Positions 1 through 16,421 of a DNA stretch of 39,520 bases are shown here, one piece after another. The translations under genes were made by a program, and so were the position numbers. This DNA comes from Desulfovibrio sp. (lineage in GTDB: Bacteria > Desulfobacterota > Desulfovibrionia > Desulfovibrionales > Desulfovibrionaceae). How positions within the stretch are numbered: position 1 is the stretch's first letter; every line of letters begins with the position of its first letter. The stretch is from assembly GCA_031287575.1 (NCBI GenBank), contig JAITSV010000043.1, forward strand, positions 1 through 39,520. Reading direction: 5' to 3'. The notes beneath the pieces are model-generated. The model was not told where the DNA came from and searched no databases. It was given only the letters and a program-made list of their open reading frames with translations.

Positions 1-152
1 TCGAGCGTGGTCAACCGTGCACTACTGTCTTCGTAGAAGCCGGGTGCAATAAGGCACAACACCTCGTTTTCATCTCGCCGGAGGCATAACGAGATCGAGC
101 GTGGTCAACAGGGCACGACTGTCTTCGTAGAAGCCGGGTGCAACCGCGCACT
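1..152 (+). repeat. Two tandem copies of a dispersed repeat (copies A and B)
   Basis: Two copies lie head to tail, at about 1-50 and 82-143. Both carry the core ACTGTCTTCGTAGAAGCCG followed by GGTGCAA. The same core recurs at 37533-37600 on this strand and at 39346-39413 on the other strand. Copy B also carries the ATAACGARATCGAG left flank seen in the two distant copies. The contig begins inside copy A. Short open frames across the repeat are not convincing genes. The element family is not one I can name. Confidence 0.8.
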
Positions 153-201
153 ACCTCTCCCTCCTCCCGCCACTCCCCTTCCCCCTCCGCGCATCCCAAC
201 T

Positions 202-233
202 AAAAAAGGGCCCCCGCCCGAAAGCGGAGGCCC
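202..233 (-). terminator. Intrinsic terminator of rpoC
   Basis: On the minus strand a 10-pair stem (GGGCCTCCGC with GCGGGGGCCC, one G-T pair) closes a short loop and runs into six T residues. It lies 46 bases past the rpoC stop, as expected for the end of the rpoBC transcript. Confidence 0.85.
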
Positions 234-278
234 TGTCTTCTCTTCTTCTTTCTTCTATCTTCCCGGCGCAAGCCCTTC

Positions 279-4436
<4,158 letters not shown>

Positions 4437-4752
4437 ATCGTGTCCCTACCCGAAAAGGTTGTTTGCACGCCTTCGGTGAGCAGGGGGCCTTGCCCCCTGC
4501 ACCCCCACAAGGGGGGCTGTGCGCGTTGCGATCGCTATCCGTAATGTTCTCGCTACGCGCTCACATAACGGCTACCGTCCCCTTGACCCCGTGTTCGTCA
4601 CCCTTCGCGCGGTGCGCGGGTGCGACGGTTGAGGGGGGCGGAGAAAACGTTGTGCGCAGACTTATGGAAAGTTTTGGGGAGAGGGGGCCGGGGAGGGAGA
4701 CCTTTTTCAAAAGGTCCCCTCCCCGGTTGCTCTTTCCCGAAACCGTATACCG
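4437..4752. other. Long rpoB-rpoC intergenic region with hairpins
   Basis: There is no gene in these 316 bases. They contain a perfect 9-pair hairpin at 4480-4500 (GCAGGGGGC with GCCCCCTGC), close to the rpoC start, and a long hairpin at 4688-4726 just after rpoB. The middle part shows no clear structure or coding. In most bacteria rpoB and rpoC are only a few to about a hundred bases apart, so this may be a processing or attenuation region. Confidence 0.6.
4688..4726 (-). terminator. Long hairpin after rpoB (attenuator or processing site)
   Basis: The arms CCGGGGAGGG-GACCTTTT and AAAAGGTC-CCCTCCCCGG pair over about 18 bases with one bulged base and a two-base loop. It starts 27 bases past the rpoB stop. 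There is no T run after it on the minus strand. Because rpoC must still be transcribed, a partial terminator, RNase processing site or 3'-end stabiliser is more likely than a full stop. Confidence 0.6.
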
Positions 4753-8871
<4,119 letters not shown>

Positions 8872-9247
8872 GGTTTCACCTCAGAAAGACGGTTTTCCGG
8901 CGGGGCTCTCAGCGCGAGAGGCCGAACGACCCGTGGGGGTCGGATGGAGCGGACGCGTGCACGGCACGCTGGCGGCGGGACCGGCGGCAGGGCCATGGTC
9001 CCGCGATTCGGGGGCAGCGGGCGCGTGATGCGTGGCTGCCGGGGCGAAGCGACAACGAAAGGCGGCCGCGCGAAGGGGGCTACCCTTCAACGCCGTGCCG
9101 CGGACGAGGCGAAGCGGACGCGCGACAAGAGCGACGCGCCCACCGGAAAGGCTGTCGGTTCGGGGGGTAGGAAAGAGGGGTGCAGCGTACAACGTACCGC
9201 CCGGGTCAGGAGCTGGATTGGTGCGAAGTGAGTTCGACCAAATTGCA
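8872..9247. other. Long rpoB 5' leader region, no gene
   Basis: These bases lie between the proposed rpoB promoter and the rpoB start. Open frames through here are GC-driven and start without ribosome binding sites. If the promoter call is right, rpoB mRNA carries a leader of roughly 370 bases. I saw no recognisable regulatory RNA in it. Confidence 0.5.
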
Positions 9248-9276
9248 AGAATAGTCGTTTCGGAAAAATTATGCAA
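9248..9276 (-). promoter_or_regulatory. Sigma70-type promoter for rpoBC
   Basis: On the minus strand TTGCAT (9271-9276) and TATTCT (9248-9253) are separated by exactly 17 bases, in a locally AT-rich pocket of otherwise GC-rich DNA. It lies downstream of the rplL terminator and upstream of rpoB, where a separate rpoBC promoter would be expected. It was found by eye and has no experimental support. Confidence 0.6.
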
Positions 9277-9474
9277 GTCCGTGCGGCTTGCCACATGCTC
9301 GCTTCCGATCCAACACGGCGTCCCCGCAGGAAAGCCCGTCCCGTCCATCCCGTCTCATCCCGTCCCGTGAAGGCCGTACCCGCGCGCATCTGCCGGAAAC
9401 TCCGGAACATGCCCCTGGTGCGTGGCCGCCACCCGAAATGCCAATCTGCCGTACGGGGCGACAAAGCAGAAGAA

Positions 9475-9499
9475 GCGCGGGCGATGAACTCGCCCGCGC
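9475..9499 (-). terminator. Terminator after rplL
   Basis: A perfect 10-pair stem (GCGCGGGCGA with TCGCCCGCGC, loop TGAAC) is followed on the minus strand by the T-rich TTCTTCTGCTTT. It starts 36 bases past the rplL stop. It probably ends, or reduces, transcription of the ribosomal protein cluster before rpoBC. Confidence 0.75.
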
Positions 9500-9534
9500 C
9501 ATTCCGATCGCCTGTGCGGCGCAGCGAACCGAGT

Positions 9535-9918
9535 CTACTTGACTTCGACTTCGGCGCCGGCTTCCACCAGCTGCTTCTTGGCTTCTTCGGCTTCTTCCTT
9601 GGAAACGGCTTCCTTCAGGGTCGAGGGGGCGCCGTCAACCTTGTCCTTGGCTTCCTTCAGGCCAAGGCCGGTCAGGGCGCGCACGACCTTGATGACGCCG
9701 ATCTTGTTGGCGCCAGCGGCCTTCAGGATAACGTCGAATTCGGTCTTTTCTTCTTCGGCCGGGGCGGCTTCAGCCGGGCCGGCGGCAACCATGGCCATGG
9801 CCGGGGCGGCGGCGGACACGCCGAACTTTTCTTCAAGTTCCTTGATGAACTCGGAAAGTTCGAGGACGGTCATGTTGGCGATGAATTCGACGACCTGTTC
9901 CTTGGTGATGCTGGACAT
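9535..9918 (-). CDS. rplL: 50S ribosomal protein L7/L12
   Basis: This is the multi-copy stalk protein of the large ribosomal subunit, which recruits and activates translational GTPases such as EF-Tu and EF-G. The 127-residue product shows the family plan. An N-terminal helical dimerisation domain (residues 1-35) is followed by an Ala/Pro/Glu-rich hinge (about 36-58) and a C-terminal globular domain with the [20 protein letters not shown] signature and [11 protein letters not shown]. The ATG follows AAGGAGC. It lies 51 bases after rplJ, whose product anchors it to the ribosome, and is the last gene before a terminator. Confidence 0.97.
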   Translation of the reverse strand: MSSITKEQVVEFIANMTVLELSEFIKELEEKFGVSAAAPAMAMVAAGPAEAAPAEEEKTEFDVILKAAGANKIGVIKVVRALTGLGLKEAKDKVDGAPSTLKEAVSKEEAEEAKKQLVEAGAEVEVK

Positions 9919-9969
9919 GATTTGCTCCTTTCGGGTGTCTTTGGCGTAAGGGGTTGGGCTCGGTGTCGC

Positions 9970-10491
9970 CTAGGCCGCGGCCTTCTTCTCTTCAATGCCC
10001 TTCAGGGCGTAGAGAAGGCCACGGATGATGTTGGCGAACAGCGAAACGAAGTTGGTGGGCACGGCGTTCATCGTGCCAAGAGCGCGCGCGATCAGTTCGG
10101 GCTTGCTGGGCAGCTTGGCGAGGTCAGAGACCTGTTCCCCGGAAAGGAACTTGCCTTCAAGGCTGCCGTGGCGCACCGTGAAGATCTTGCTCGTCTTGGC
10201 AAAGTCGGTAACCGCCTTTGCCACCGCGACGGGATCTGCGAACCCAAGGGCGACGGCGCAGTTCTCTTTGAAGACGTCCTTGATGACGTCATGCGCTCCG
10301 TCGGTAAAGGCGATCCGTGCCAGGGTGTTCTTCACGACGTGGTATTCCGCGCCGTTTTCACGAAGCTTCACTCTGAGACGGGTCAGCTCTTCCACCGACA
10401 TACCCTTGAAGTCGGTCACGACCGCGATGGAAGCGCCTTCAGCACGAGCCTTGAGCTGCTCGATGATGGCTGCTTTCTCGGACCTGTTCAC
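9970..10491 (-). CDS. rplJ: 50S ribosomal protein L10
   Basis: L10 forms the base of the L7/L12 stalk and is the usual autoregulator of its own operon. I place the start at GTG 10489-10491, giving 173 residues beginning [14 protein letters not shown]. It follows GAGGAG at proper spacing and matches the family length. The frame stays open about 56 codons further upstream, but that stretch overlaps the structured L10 leader and does not resemble L10. The C-terminal helix region ([14 protein letters not shown]) is typical for L7/L12 binding. Translation is probably repressed by L10-L12 binding to the leader. Confidence 0.96.
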
Positions 10492-10528
10492 GTGACTCTC
10501 CTCAGGTTCGGGTGTGTCTGGGTGGAAA

Positions 10529-10628
10529 TGCCGAGCCAAAGACACTGTGGTCTCGGCAGGGCTTAACGCAAGGGCGGAGAACCCGTGCTGCCTGCTTTCT
10601 TCGACTCGTATTTCCGGGCCTGTAGCCG
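10529..10628 (-). promoter_or_regulatory. L10 leader (ribosomal protein autoregulatory RNA)
   Basis: Upstream of rplJ the transcript contains GTTAAGCCCTGCCGAGACC, very close to the conserved 3' part of known L10 leaders. A 7-pair stem is formed by TGCCGAG and CTCGGCA (10529-10558). A purine-rich AAGAAAGCAGGC segment precedes it. In known cases this RNA binds the L10-L12 complex and represses rplJL. The call rests on sequence memory and position; a covariance search would settle it. Confidence 0.7.
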
Positions 10629-10633
10629 GTAAA

Positions 10634-10657
10634 GGCCCGACTGCGGACAGTCGGGCC
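10634..10657 (-). terminator. Hairpin between rplA and rplJ (attenuator-like)
   Basis: GGCCCGACTG and CAGTCGGGCC form a perfect 10-pair stem with a TCCG loop, followed by TTTA on the minus strand. It lies 17 bases past the rplA stop, just before the L10 leader. The short T run suggests partial termination, which would set rplKA against rplJL expression, or an RNA processing site. Confidence 0.6.
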
Positions 10658-10674
10658 AAATATCACCGAAGGGG

Positions 10675-11382
10675 TTAGCCTTCGAGGAACTTCTTGATGG
10701 TGGTCGGGTCGACCTTGAAACCGGGGCCCATGGTGGTGGAAACCGCCATGGCCTTCATGTAGGTGCCCTTGGCCGTGGCGGGCTTCAGGCGGTTCACGGT
10801 ATCAAGCAGCGACTTCAGGTTGTCCAGGATCTTTTCGGGACCGAAGGACACCTTGCCGAGCGGGGCATGCAGCACGCCGGCCTTGTCGACCTTGAATTCC
10901 ACGCGGCCGGCCTTGGTTTCCTTCACCGCGGTGGCCACGTCGAAGGTAACGGTGCCGGTCTTGGCGTTGGGCATCAGGCCGCGGGGGCCGAGCACGCGGC
11001 CGATCTGGCCGACCAGGGCCATGACGTCGGGGGTGGCGATGGCCTTGTCGAAGTCCAGCCAGCCTTCCTTGATCCTGGCGACCAGTTCTTCGGCACCGGC
11101 AAAGTCGGCACCGGCGGCCTTGGCTTCGGCTTCCTTGTCACCCTTGCAGAACACCGCCACGCGCACGGTCTTGCCGAGGCCATGGGGCAGGGTGACGGCG
11201 CCGCGCACCATCTGGTCGGAGTACTTGGGATCGACGCCGAGGCAGATGGCCACGTCGACGGTTTCGTCGAACTTGGCGAACGAAGCCCCAAGGGACTTGG
11301 CCACCGCGTCTTCGAGCGTGAGGATTTCGGCGATGTCGCGTCCTTCGGTCGCCGAACGATATTTCTTGCCGTGCTTGGGCAT
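10675..11382 (-). CDS. rplA: 50S ribosomal protein L1
   Basis: L1 binds 23S rRNA at the mobile L1 stalk that helps release deacylated tRNA from the E site, and in many bacteria represses its own rplKA mRNA. The product from ATG 11380-11382 is 235 residues, starting [11 protein letters not shown]. It has the RNA-binding region and the [14 protein letters not shown] signature near residue 130. The frame remains open 18 codons upstream, but family length supports the internal ATG. It follows rplK by 139 bases, a gap with several possible stems. Confidence 0.97.
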   Translation of the reverse strand: MPKHGKKYRSATEGRDIAEILTLEDAVAKSLGASFAKFDETVDVAICLGVDPKYSDQMVRGAVTLPHGLGKTVRVAVFCKGDKEAEAKAAGADFAGAEELVARIKEGWLDFDKAIATPDVMALVGQIGRVLGPRGLMPNAKTGTVTFDVATAVKETKAGRVEFKVDKAGVLHAPLGKVSFGPEKILDNLKSLLDTVNRLKPATAKGTYMKAMAVSTTMGPGFKVDPTTIKKFLEG

Positions 11383-11521
11383 TGTACCCACCTTTTCCTT
11401 TTGCTGACGTTCGCAATCTCCTGCCGCCATGGTCACGCGTTCTCACGATAGAGACATGCGCCCCGGCTTGGCCGGGAAGGCCGACATCGTCGGCGGACGG
11501 CAGTGCAACTGATCCGAAACG

Positions 11522-11944
11522 CTACTTGATTTCGATGCCCATGCTCCGGGCGGTGCCCAGAACGGAGCGGGTGGCCGCATCGAGATCCTTGGCGGTGAGG
11601 TCGGGCAGCTTCAGCTTCGCGATCTCTTCAACCTGCGCCATGCTCACCGACCCGACCTTGTTCCGGTTGGGTTCGCCAGAGCCCTTTTCGAGCTTGGCGG
11701 CCTTCAGCAGCAGCACGGAAGCGGGCGGGGTCTTGGTGATGAACGTGAAGGAACGGTCGGAGTAGACGGTGATCACCACGGGGGTGATCATGCCCTTCTG
11801 CTCCATGGTCTTCGCGTTGAAAGTCTTGCAGAATTCCATGATGTTCAGCCCGTGCTGGCCGAGCGCGGGACCGACAGGCGGGGAAGGGTTGGCCGCCCCG
11901 GCCGGAATCTGCAGCTTGATCTTGGCAACTTCTTTCTTAGCCAT
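11522..11944 (-). CDS. rplK: 50S ribosomal protein L11
   Basis: L11 binds the GTPase-associated centre of 23S rRNA together with L10, and is needed for the stringent response of RelA-type enzymes and for thiostrepton sensitivity. The 140-residue product has the N-terminal [20 protein letters not shown] proline-rich domain and the C-terminal rRNA-binding domain ending [11 protein letters not shown]. The ATG follows AGAGGGACAG. The gene is 64 bases downstream of nusG, in the standard nusG-rplK-rplA order. Confidence 0.98.
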   Translation of the reverse strand: MAKKEVAKIKLQIPAGAANPSPPVGPALGQHGLNIMEFCKTFNAKTMEQKGMITPVVITVYSDRSFTFITKTPPASVLLLKAAKLEKGSGEPNRNKVGSVSMAQVEEIAKLKLPDLTAKDLDAATRSVLGTARSMGIEIK

Positions 11945-12008
11945 TGTTCTGTCCCTCTATGGGCGGCGCGGGCCGCGATGGTTACCGCGCTAAATCATCG
12001 AAAGGGGG

Positions 12009-12575
12009 CTAGCCCTTGGAAACCTGGACGAAGTCCAGCTCGACCGGGGTCTGTCTGCCGAAGATGGAGACCGACACCCTGAGTTTGCCCTTGTCGTAGT
12101 TGACGTCCTCGACGACGCCATTGAAGCCGCCGAAAGGCCCGTCTATGACGCGAACCTCGTCCCCGCGCTCGAAGTTGAACTTCGGACGGGGCTGCTCCTG
12201 CCGCGATTCCATCATGGTCAGGATGCGTTCCGCTTCGCTGTCACGCATGGGGGTCGGACGGTTCTTGCCGCCGACGAATCCGGTAACCTTGGGTATGGAC
12301 TGGACGAGATGCCACGAGAAATCCGTCATGGTCATCTTGACCATGACGTACCCGGGGTAGAACTTCCGCGTGGAGGTCCGCTTCTCGCCCTTGACGAGCT
12401 CGATGACCTTCTCGGTGGGCACCACGACCTCTTCGATGAGTCCCTGCGCCTGACCGGTACGGATCATCTCGCGTATGGTCTGTTCGACACGCTGCTCGAA
12501 GCCCGAGTAGGTATGGACGATGAACCAGCGGGCCTTGGCTGTCGTGGGAATCGATTCGGTCATTTCGGTGTCCAT
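12009..12575 (-). CDS. nusG: Transcription termination/antitermination factor NusG
   Basis: NusG binds RNA polymerase, reduces pausing and links transcription to Rho and to the ribosome. The product is 188 residues from the ATG at 12573-12575. It has an NGN domain (starting ARWFIVHTYSGFEQRVE, with the PGYVMVKM strand) and a C-terminal KOW domain (FERGDEVRVIDGPFGGFNG). The start overlaps the secE stop in a TGATG arrangement, implying translational coupling. A GTG one codon earlier is the only close alternative. Confidence 0.97.
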   Translation of the reverse strand: MDTEMTESIPTTAKARWFIVHTYSGFEQRVEQTIREMIRTGQAQGLIEEVVVPTEKVIELVKGEKRTSTRKFYPGYVMVKMTMTDFSWHLVQSIPKVTGFVGGKNRPTPMRDSEAERILTMMESRQEQPRPKFNFERGDEVRVIDGPFGGFNGVVEDVNYDKGKLRVSVSIFGRQTPVELDFVQVSKG

Positions 12576-12826
12576 CACGAGAGGATGTATTCGACGAGCT
12601 TGGTCAGCCCAAGGTCCACGACACCGAGGAACAGGGACATGACGAAAACGAGAACGAGCACGGCGATGCCCGTTGCCGTGGTTTCCTTGCGCGTGGGCCA
12701 GGTGACCTTGCGCAGTTCGCCCTTGGCTTCCTCGAAGTAGTCCCTGAGCTGGGTGATCTTGTCACCGATGCCGTTGCCGGAATCGGCGGGGGTCGCCTCG
12801 GGCGCGTTCTGCTGCTTTTTCGCCAT
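12575..12826 (-). CDS. secE: Preprotein translocase subunit SecE
   Basis: SecE is the essential small clamp subunit of the SecYEG channel in the inner membrane. From ATG 12824-12826 it is 83 residues. An Ala/Pro/Asn-rich N-terminus is followed by the amphipathic helix with the conserved ELRKVTWPTRKET motif and one C-terminal membrane helix (about residues 51-75). This is the short single-helix form found in most bacteria, not the three-helix enterobacterial form. AGAGG precedes the ATG. The open frame extends 26 codons upstream without a better start. Confidence 0.95.
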   Translation of the reverse strand: MAKKQQNAPEATPADSGNGIGDKITQLRDYFEEAKGELRKVTWPTRKETTATGIAVLVLVFVMSLFLGVVDLGLTKLVEYILS

Positions 12827-12983
12827 GGTCGCCTCTGGAGCCATTTCGACTGGTCGACTTGCCATCGTTCGGGGGGGGACCGGCCCGCCCGGCGGGCGAA
12901 CCATGCGGTTCGCCGGGCCGGGCGGAAAGGTGCCGTGGGGCGCCTTGGCACGTTGCCGTGCACTGTCCCGCTAGGAAAGGAGA

Positions 12984-13060
12984 TGGCAGGGCAGGAGGGA
13001 TTCGAACCCCCAACATCCGGTTTTGGAGACCGGCGCTCTAGCCGTTAGAGCTACTGCCCT
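12984..13060 (-). tRNA. tRNA-Trp (CCA)
   Basis: The minus strand folds as a cloverleaf with acceptor AGGGCAG/CTGCCCT, T arm GGGGGTTCGAATCCC and anticodon loop CTCCAAA, giving anticodon CCA. Discriminator G and the 3' CCA are encoded. It lies between rpmG and secE, the usual place for tRNA-Trp in this cluster. Confidence 0.97.
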
Positions 13061-13074
13061 GCACTATGAGGATA

Positions 13075-13224
13075 CTACTTGGTTTCGCGGTGAACCGTGT
13101 GTTTCTTGTCCCAGGGACAATACTTCTTCAGTTCGATACGGCCGGTAGTATTCTTCTTGTTCTTGACGGTCGCGTAATTGCGTCGCTTGCACTCGGTGCA
13201 GGCGAGCAGGAGATTGACGCGCAT
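13075..13224 (-). CDS. rpmG: 50S ribosomal protein L33
   Basis: L33 is a small protein of the large ribosomal subunit near the E site. The 49-residue product reads [17 protein letters not shown], then a Lys/Asn-rich middle with [18 protein letters not shown], ending HRETK. It has three cysteines: C9 and C12 form one CxxC pair, but the second site has only C36 (CPWD in place of CxxC), so zinc binding is uncertain. The ATG follows GGAG, which overlaps the tuf stop codon four bases away, so the two are probably translated as a coupled pair. Confidence 0.96.
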   Translation of the reverse strand: MRVNLLLACTECKRRNYATVKNKKNTTGRIELKKYCPWDKKHTVHRETK

Positions 13225-13227
13225 CGT

Positions 13228-14421
13228 TTACTCCAGGATTTCGGAGACAACACCCGCGCCGACGGTGCGGCCGCCTTCGCGGATGGCGAAGCGCAGGCCC
13301 TGCTCCATGGCGATGGGGGCGATGAGTTCCACGGTGAAGGTGGAGTTGTCGCCGGGCATGACCATTTCGACGCCGTCAGCCAGCGCGATGATGCCGGTGA
13401 TGTCGGTGGTACGGAAGTAGAACTGCGGACGGTAGCCCGAGAAGAACGGGGTGTGGCGGCCGCCTTCTTCCTTGGACAGGACGTACACTTCGGCCTTGAA
13501 CTTGCGGTGCGGCTTGATGGACTTGGGAGCGGCAAGAACCTGGCCGCGTTCCACGTCTTCACGCTTGATGCCGCGCAGCAGGGCACCGATGTTGTCGCCA
13601 GCCTGGCCCTGGTCGAGCAGCTTGCGGAACATTTCGACGCCGGTGCAGGTCGACTTGACGGTGTCCTTGATGCCGACGATTTCGACTTCTTCGCCGACCT
13701 TGATGATGCCGCGTTCCACACGACCGGTCACCACGGTGCCGCGGCCGGAGATGGAGAACACGTCTTCGATGGGCATCAGGAAGGGCTTGTCGATGTCGCG
13801 CTGCGGTTCGGGGATGTAGCTGTCGCAGGCGTCGAGCAGGGCCACGACCGGGGCGGCTTCGGGGGAGTTGGGATCGTCGGTTTCAAGGGCCTTCAGGGCC
13901 GAACCGCGGATCACCGGGATGTCGTCGCCGGGGAAGCCGTAGAGCGAGAGCAGTTCGCGGACTTCGAGTTCCACGAGTTCGAGCAGCTCTTCGTCGTCCA
14001 CCATGTCGCACTTGTTCAGGAACACCACCAGGTAGGGCACGCCGACCTGACGGGCGAGCAGGATGTGCTCACGGGTCTGGGGCATGGGACCGTCGGTGGC
14101 GGCGACCACCAGGATACCGCCGTCCATCTGGGCGGCGCCGGTGATCATGTTCTTGATGTAGTCGGCGTGGCCGGGGCAGTCCACGTGGGCGTAGTGGCGG
14201 GTGGCGGTTTCGTATTCGACGTGGGCGGTGGCGATGGTGATGCCACGTTCCTTTTCTTCGGGAGCCTTGTCGATTTCGTCGAACGCCACGAACTTGCCGT
14301 TGCCGCGCAGACCGGCCACCTTGGTGATGGCGGCGGTCAGAGTGGTCTTGCCGTGGTCAATGTGGCCGATGGTGCCGATGTTGACATGCGGCTTCTTGCG
14401 TTCAAATTTTTCCTTACCCAT
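13228..14421 (-). CDS. tuf: Translation elongation factor Tu
   Basis: EF-Tu carries aminoacyl-tRNA to the ribosomal A site in its GTP form. The 397-residue product shows all G motifs: GHIDHGKT near residue 19, [16 protein letters not shown] and a GSALK segment. The beta-barrel domains 2 and 3 follow ([16 protein letters not shown], the C-terminal MVMPGDN). Length is normal. The ATG follows GGGAGAACACC. It lies directly after four tRNA genes, as tufB does in enterobacteria, and before rpmG. Confidence 0.98.
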   Translation of the reverse strand: MGKEKFERKKPHVNIGTIGHIDHGKTTLTAAITKVAGLRGNGKFVAFDEIDKAPEEKERGITIATAHVEYETATRHYAHVDCPGHADYIKNMITGAAQMDGGILVVAATDGPMPQTREHILLARQVGVPYLVVFLNKCDMVDDEELLELVELEVRELLSLYGFPGDDIPVIRGSALKALETDDPNSPEAAPVVALLDACDSYIPEPQRDIDKPFLMPIEDVFSISGRGTVVTGRVERGIIKVGEEVEIVGIKDTVKSTCTGVEMFRKLLDQGQAGDNIGALLRGIKREDVERGQVLAAPKSIKPHRKFKAEVYVLSKEEGGRHTPFFSGYRPQFYFRTTDITGIIALADGVEMVMPGDNSTFTVELIAPIAMEQGLRFAIREGGRTVGAGVVSEILE

Positions 14422-14474
14422 AGGTGTTCTCCCTGGCGTGGTTTTCTTCTTGCGTTAATCGTTAGGCACGGAAA

Positions 14475-14550
<76 letters not shown>

Positions 14551-14583
14551 CGATTGCTTGCTTGAGGAGAACCCGGGCTAGGA

Positions 14584-14660
14584 TGGAGCGGGAAACGAGA
14601 CTCGAACTCGCAACCCTCAGCTTGGAAGGCTGATGCTCTAGCCACTTGAGCTATTCCCGC
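14584..14660 (-). tRNA. tRNA-Gly (UCC)
   Basis: Cloverleaf with acceptor GCGGGAA, anticodon stem TCAGC/GCTGA and loop CTTCCAA, giving anticodon TCC. The T arm is GCGAGTTCGAGTCTCG. CCA is encoded. Confidence 0.97.
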
Positions 14661-14745
14661 ACGTCCAGCAGACTGCCGTACTTCCAGGAAGCCGTAGTTC
14701 TCCGACAGGCCTTCCTGTCTCCTACAGCCAAGATAGCTTGTCAAG

Positions 14746-14831
14746 TGGTGGAGGGGGGTGGATTTGAACCACCGAAGTCTTACGACGACAGATTTACAGT
14801 CTGTTCCCTTTGGCCACTCGGGAACCCCTCC
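14746..14831 (-). tRNA. tRNA-Tyr (GUA)
   Basis: A class II tRNA of 86 bases including encoded CCA, with acceptor GGAGGGG, anticodon loop CTGTAAA (anticodon GTA), a long variable arm and T arm GGTGGTTCAAATCCACC. Confidence 0.97.
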
Positions 14832-14835
14832 ACTG

Positions 14836-14911
14836 TGGAGCTGGCGATGGGACTCGAACCCGCAACCGGCTGATTACAAATCAGCTGCTCTGCCAGTTGA
14901 GCTACGCCAGC
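14836..14911 (-). tRNA. tRNA-Thr (UGU)
   Basis: Cloverleaf with acceptor GCTGGCG/CGCCAGC, anticodon stem CTGAT/ATCAG and loop TTTGTAA, giving anticodon TGT. The T arm is GCGGGTTCGAGTCCC. CCA is encoded. It is the first gene of the tRNA-tuf transcript. Confidence 0.97.
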
Positions 14912-14924
14912 CAACGAGAAAGGC

Positions 14925-14953
14925 CTTCTACCCGCTCCCCTGGGAAAAGGCAA
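14925..14953 (-). promoter_or_regulatory. Promoter of the tRNA-tuf cluster
   Basis: TTGCCT (14948-14953) and TAGAAG (14925-14930) are separated by 17 bases, and the -10 box ends 13 bases before the tRNA-Thr(UGU) 5' end. Each box matches four of six consensus bases. Position and spacing make it the best candidate in the leader. A perfect TATAAT at 15308-15313 on the same strand lacks a matching -35 box. Confidence 0.55.
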
Positions 14954-15396
14954 GGGGGAAACGCGGGGGAATGTGCGTTTTTTTGTGCATCAGGTGACGG
15001 ATTGGCGTCCGGCGCGGTTTTGCGGGGAAAAATTTGTGGGCATGGGCACCCCGGCACGGGATGATGCCGCTACGCGCAGGGGGCCTGGATGGGCGCTGCC
15101 GTGCCGGTTTGCAAGGGCCGGTTTGCAAGGGCCGGTCTGGCGGGGCCGGGCATGCGCATCGGGCCGGATGGCCGTGCTGTCGGGGGGAGAGGTGGGGTGG
15201 GGGCAATCGCCCGGGAGGGGCTCCCCGCCCTGGCGAGCGGCGCTGTCGGTGGCGGTCGGGGTGCTTTGCTCGCAGCGCATCACTCCGTGTCGCCGCGTCG
15301 TCCAGTCATTATAATAAGTGCGCATGCGAGGGGACGTGCCCCATGTCCCCCGTTCGTTGGTCTCGTCGCTTGCGGGCAGCCTCTCTCCCGCACAAC
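14954..15396. other. Intergenic region between lpxC and the tRNA cluster
   Basis: No gene is seen. There is a 15-base tandem duplication (GCCGGTTTGCAAGGG, two copies) at about 15103-15132. A 9-pair hairpin GGGGACGTG/CATGTCCCC lies at 15330-15350, possibly a second transcription stop after lpxC. Confidence 0.5.
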
Positions 15397-15425
15397 GAAA
15401 AGGGCCGCCCGAAGGCGGCCCGGAA
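15397..15425 (-). terminator. Terminator of lpxC
   Basis: The stem GGGCCGCC/GGCGGCCC with a TTCG loop is followed on the minus strand by CTTTTCG. It begins 26 bases past the lpxC stop. Confidence 0.8.
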
Positions 15426-15450
15426 AGGCAATGGATGGGGCTGCGAAAGG

Positions 15451-16401
15451 CTAGGCCGTCACGGGGTGGCCCACATGCGCGGGCGCATGGGCCGGGGCAA
15501 CGGCGGGACGGCGGGCAGCCCGTTCGGCGGCGGGTTCGTTCAGCGTCACTTCCTGCAGGTAGATGTCCGCGTTCTCGGTCAGCACGCGCAGGAAGCTGTT
15601 GTTCAGGGCGTGGCCGGAGCAGTGCACGATGAAGTGCCCCTGCAGCGGGGTGCCCAGCATGGCCATGTCGCCGATGAAGTCCAGGATCTTGTGGCGCACG
15701 AATTCGTCGGGAAAGCGCAGGCCGTCGTCGTTGAGCACGGCGTAGTCGTCGAGCACCACGGCGTTATCCAGCGAACCGCCAAGGGCCAGGCCCTTGCCGT
15801 GCATGTACTCCACCTCGCGCAGAAAGCCGAAGGTGCGCGCCTTGGCCACTTCGGCGAAGGTGCGGGGGGTTACCTCCAGGCTCATGTGCTGCACGCCGAT
15901 GAGCGGATGGGCGAAGTCGATGGTGTAGTCCACGCGAAAGCCGTCGTAGGGCAGGGCGCGGATGGACTTGCCGTCGCTTTCGTGGCTGATGGGCTTGGCG
16001 ATGCGCAGCACGCGGCGGGCGCGCGACTGGGTGCGGATGCCCGCATTGCGCAGCAGCATGACGAAGGAGGCGGCGCTGCCGTCCATGATGGGCACTTCGC
16101 CGCCCTGCACCTCGATGATCATGTTGTCGATCTCGAGGCCGCGGATGGCGGCAAGCAGGTGCTCGACGGTGGCCACCGAGGCGTCATGCCCGTTGCCGGA
16201 CACGCCAAGGGTGGTGGCGAGGCCGGTGGCGACCACCGACTGGGGATTGGGGGCCAGGCGGCGCACGCCCTGGGCGGTATGGATATCGAACACGATGCCG
16301 GTGTCTTCGGGGGCGGGACGCATGGTCAGGTGGACCATCTTGCCGCCGTGCAGGCCGACGCCCGAGCATTCGATGTTTTTCTTGATGGTGGTCTGGTTCA
16401 T
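15451..16401 (-). CDS. lpxC: UDP-3-O-acyl-N-acetylglucosamine deacetylase LpxC
   Basis: LpxC is the zinc enzyme for the committed step of lipid A synthesis, removing the acetyl group from UDP-3-O-acyl-GlcNAc. The 316-residue product starts at ATG 16399-16401 after GGAGGGG. It has the zinc ligands in ATVEHLLAA and HKILDFIGD and the catalytic SGHALNN histidine near the C-terminus, plus the IECSGVGLHGGK N-terminal motif. Length is normal. It follows prmC by 295 bases, and a sigma54-like box lies just before it, so it may be transcribed separately. The gene implies an outer membrane with lipid A. Confidence 0.97.
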   Translation of the reverse strand: MNQTTIKKNIECSGVGLHGGKMVHLTMRPAPEDTGIVFDIHTAQGVRRLAPNPQSVVATGLATTLGVSGNGHDASVATVEHLLAAIRGLEIDNMIIEVQGGEVPIMDGSAASFVMLLRNAGIRTQSRARRVLRIAKPISHESDGKSIRALPYDGFRVDYTIDFAHPLIGVQHMSLEVTPRTFAEVAKARTFGFLREVEYMHGKGLALGGSLDNAVVLDDYAVLNDDGLRFPDEFVRHKILDFIGDMAMLGTPLQGHFIVHCSGHALNNSFLRVLTENADIYLQEVTLNEPAAERAARRPAVAPAHAPAHVGHPVTA

Positions 16402-16421
16402 AACCCCTCCGCTGCCGATAA

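Noticed and set aside
11-199. A 62-residue protein over the left-end repeat
   Set aside because: It lies wholly in the dispersed repeat, lacks a ribosome binding site, and equivalent frames in other copies differ or are broken.
15303-15320. Perfect TATAAT as main promoter of the tRNA cluster
   Set aside because: No acceptable -35 sequence lies 16-18 bases away on either strand, and a better spaced candidate is next to the first tRNA.
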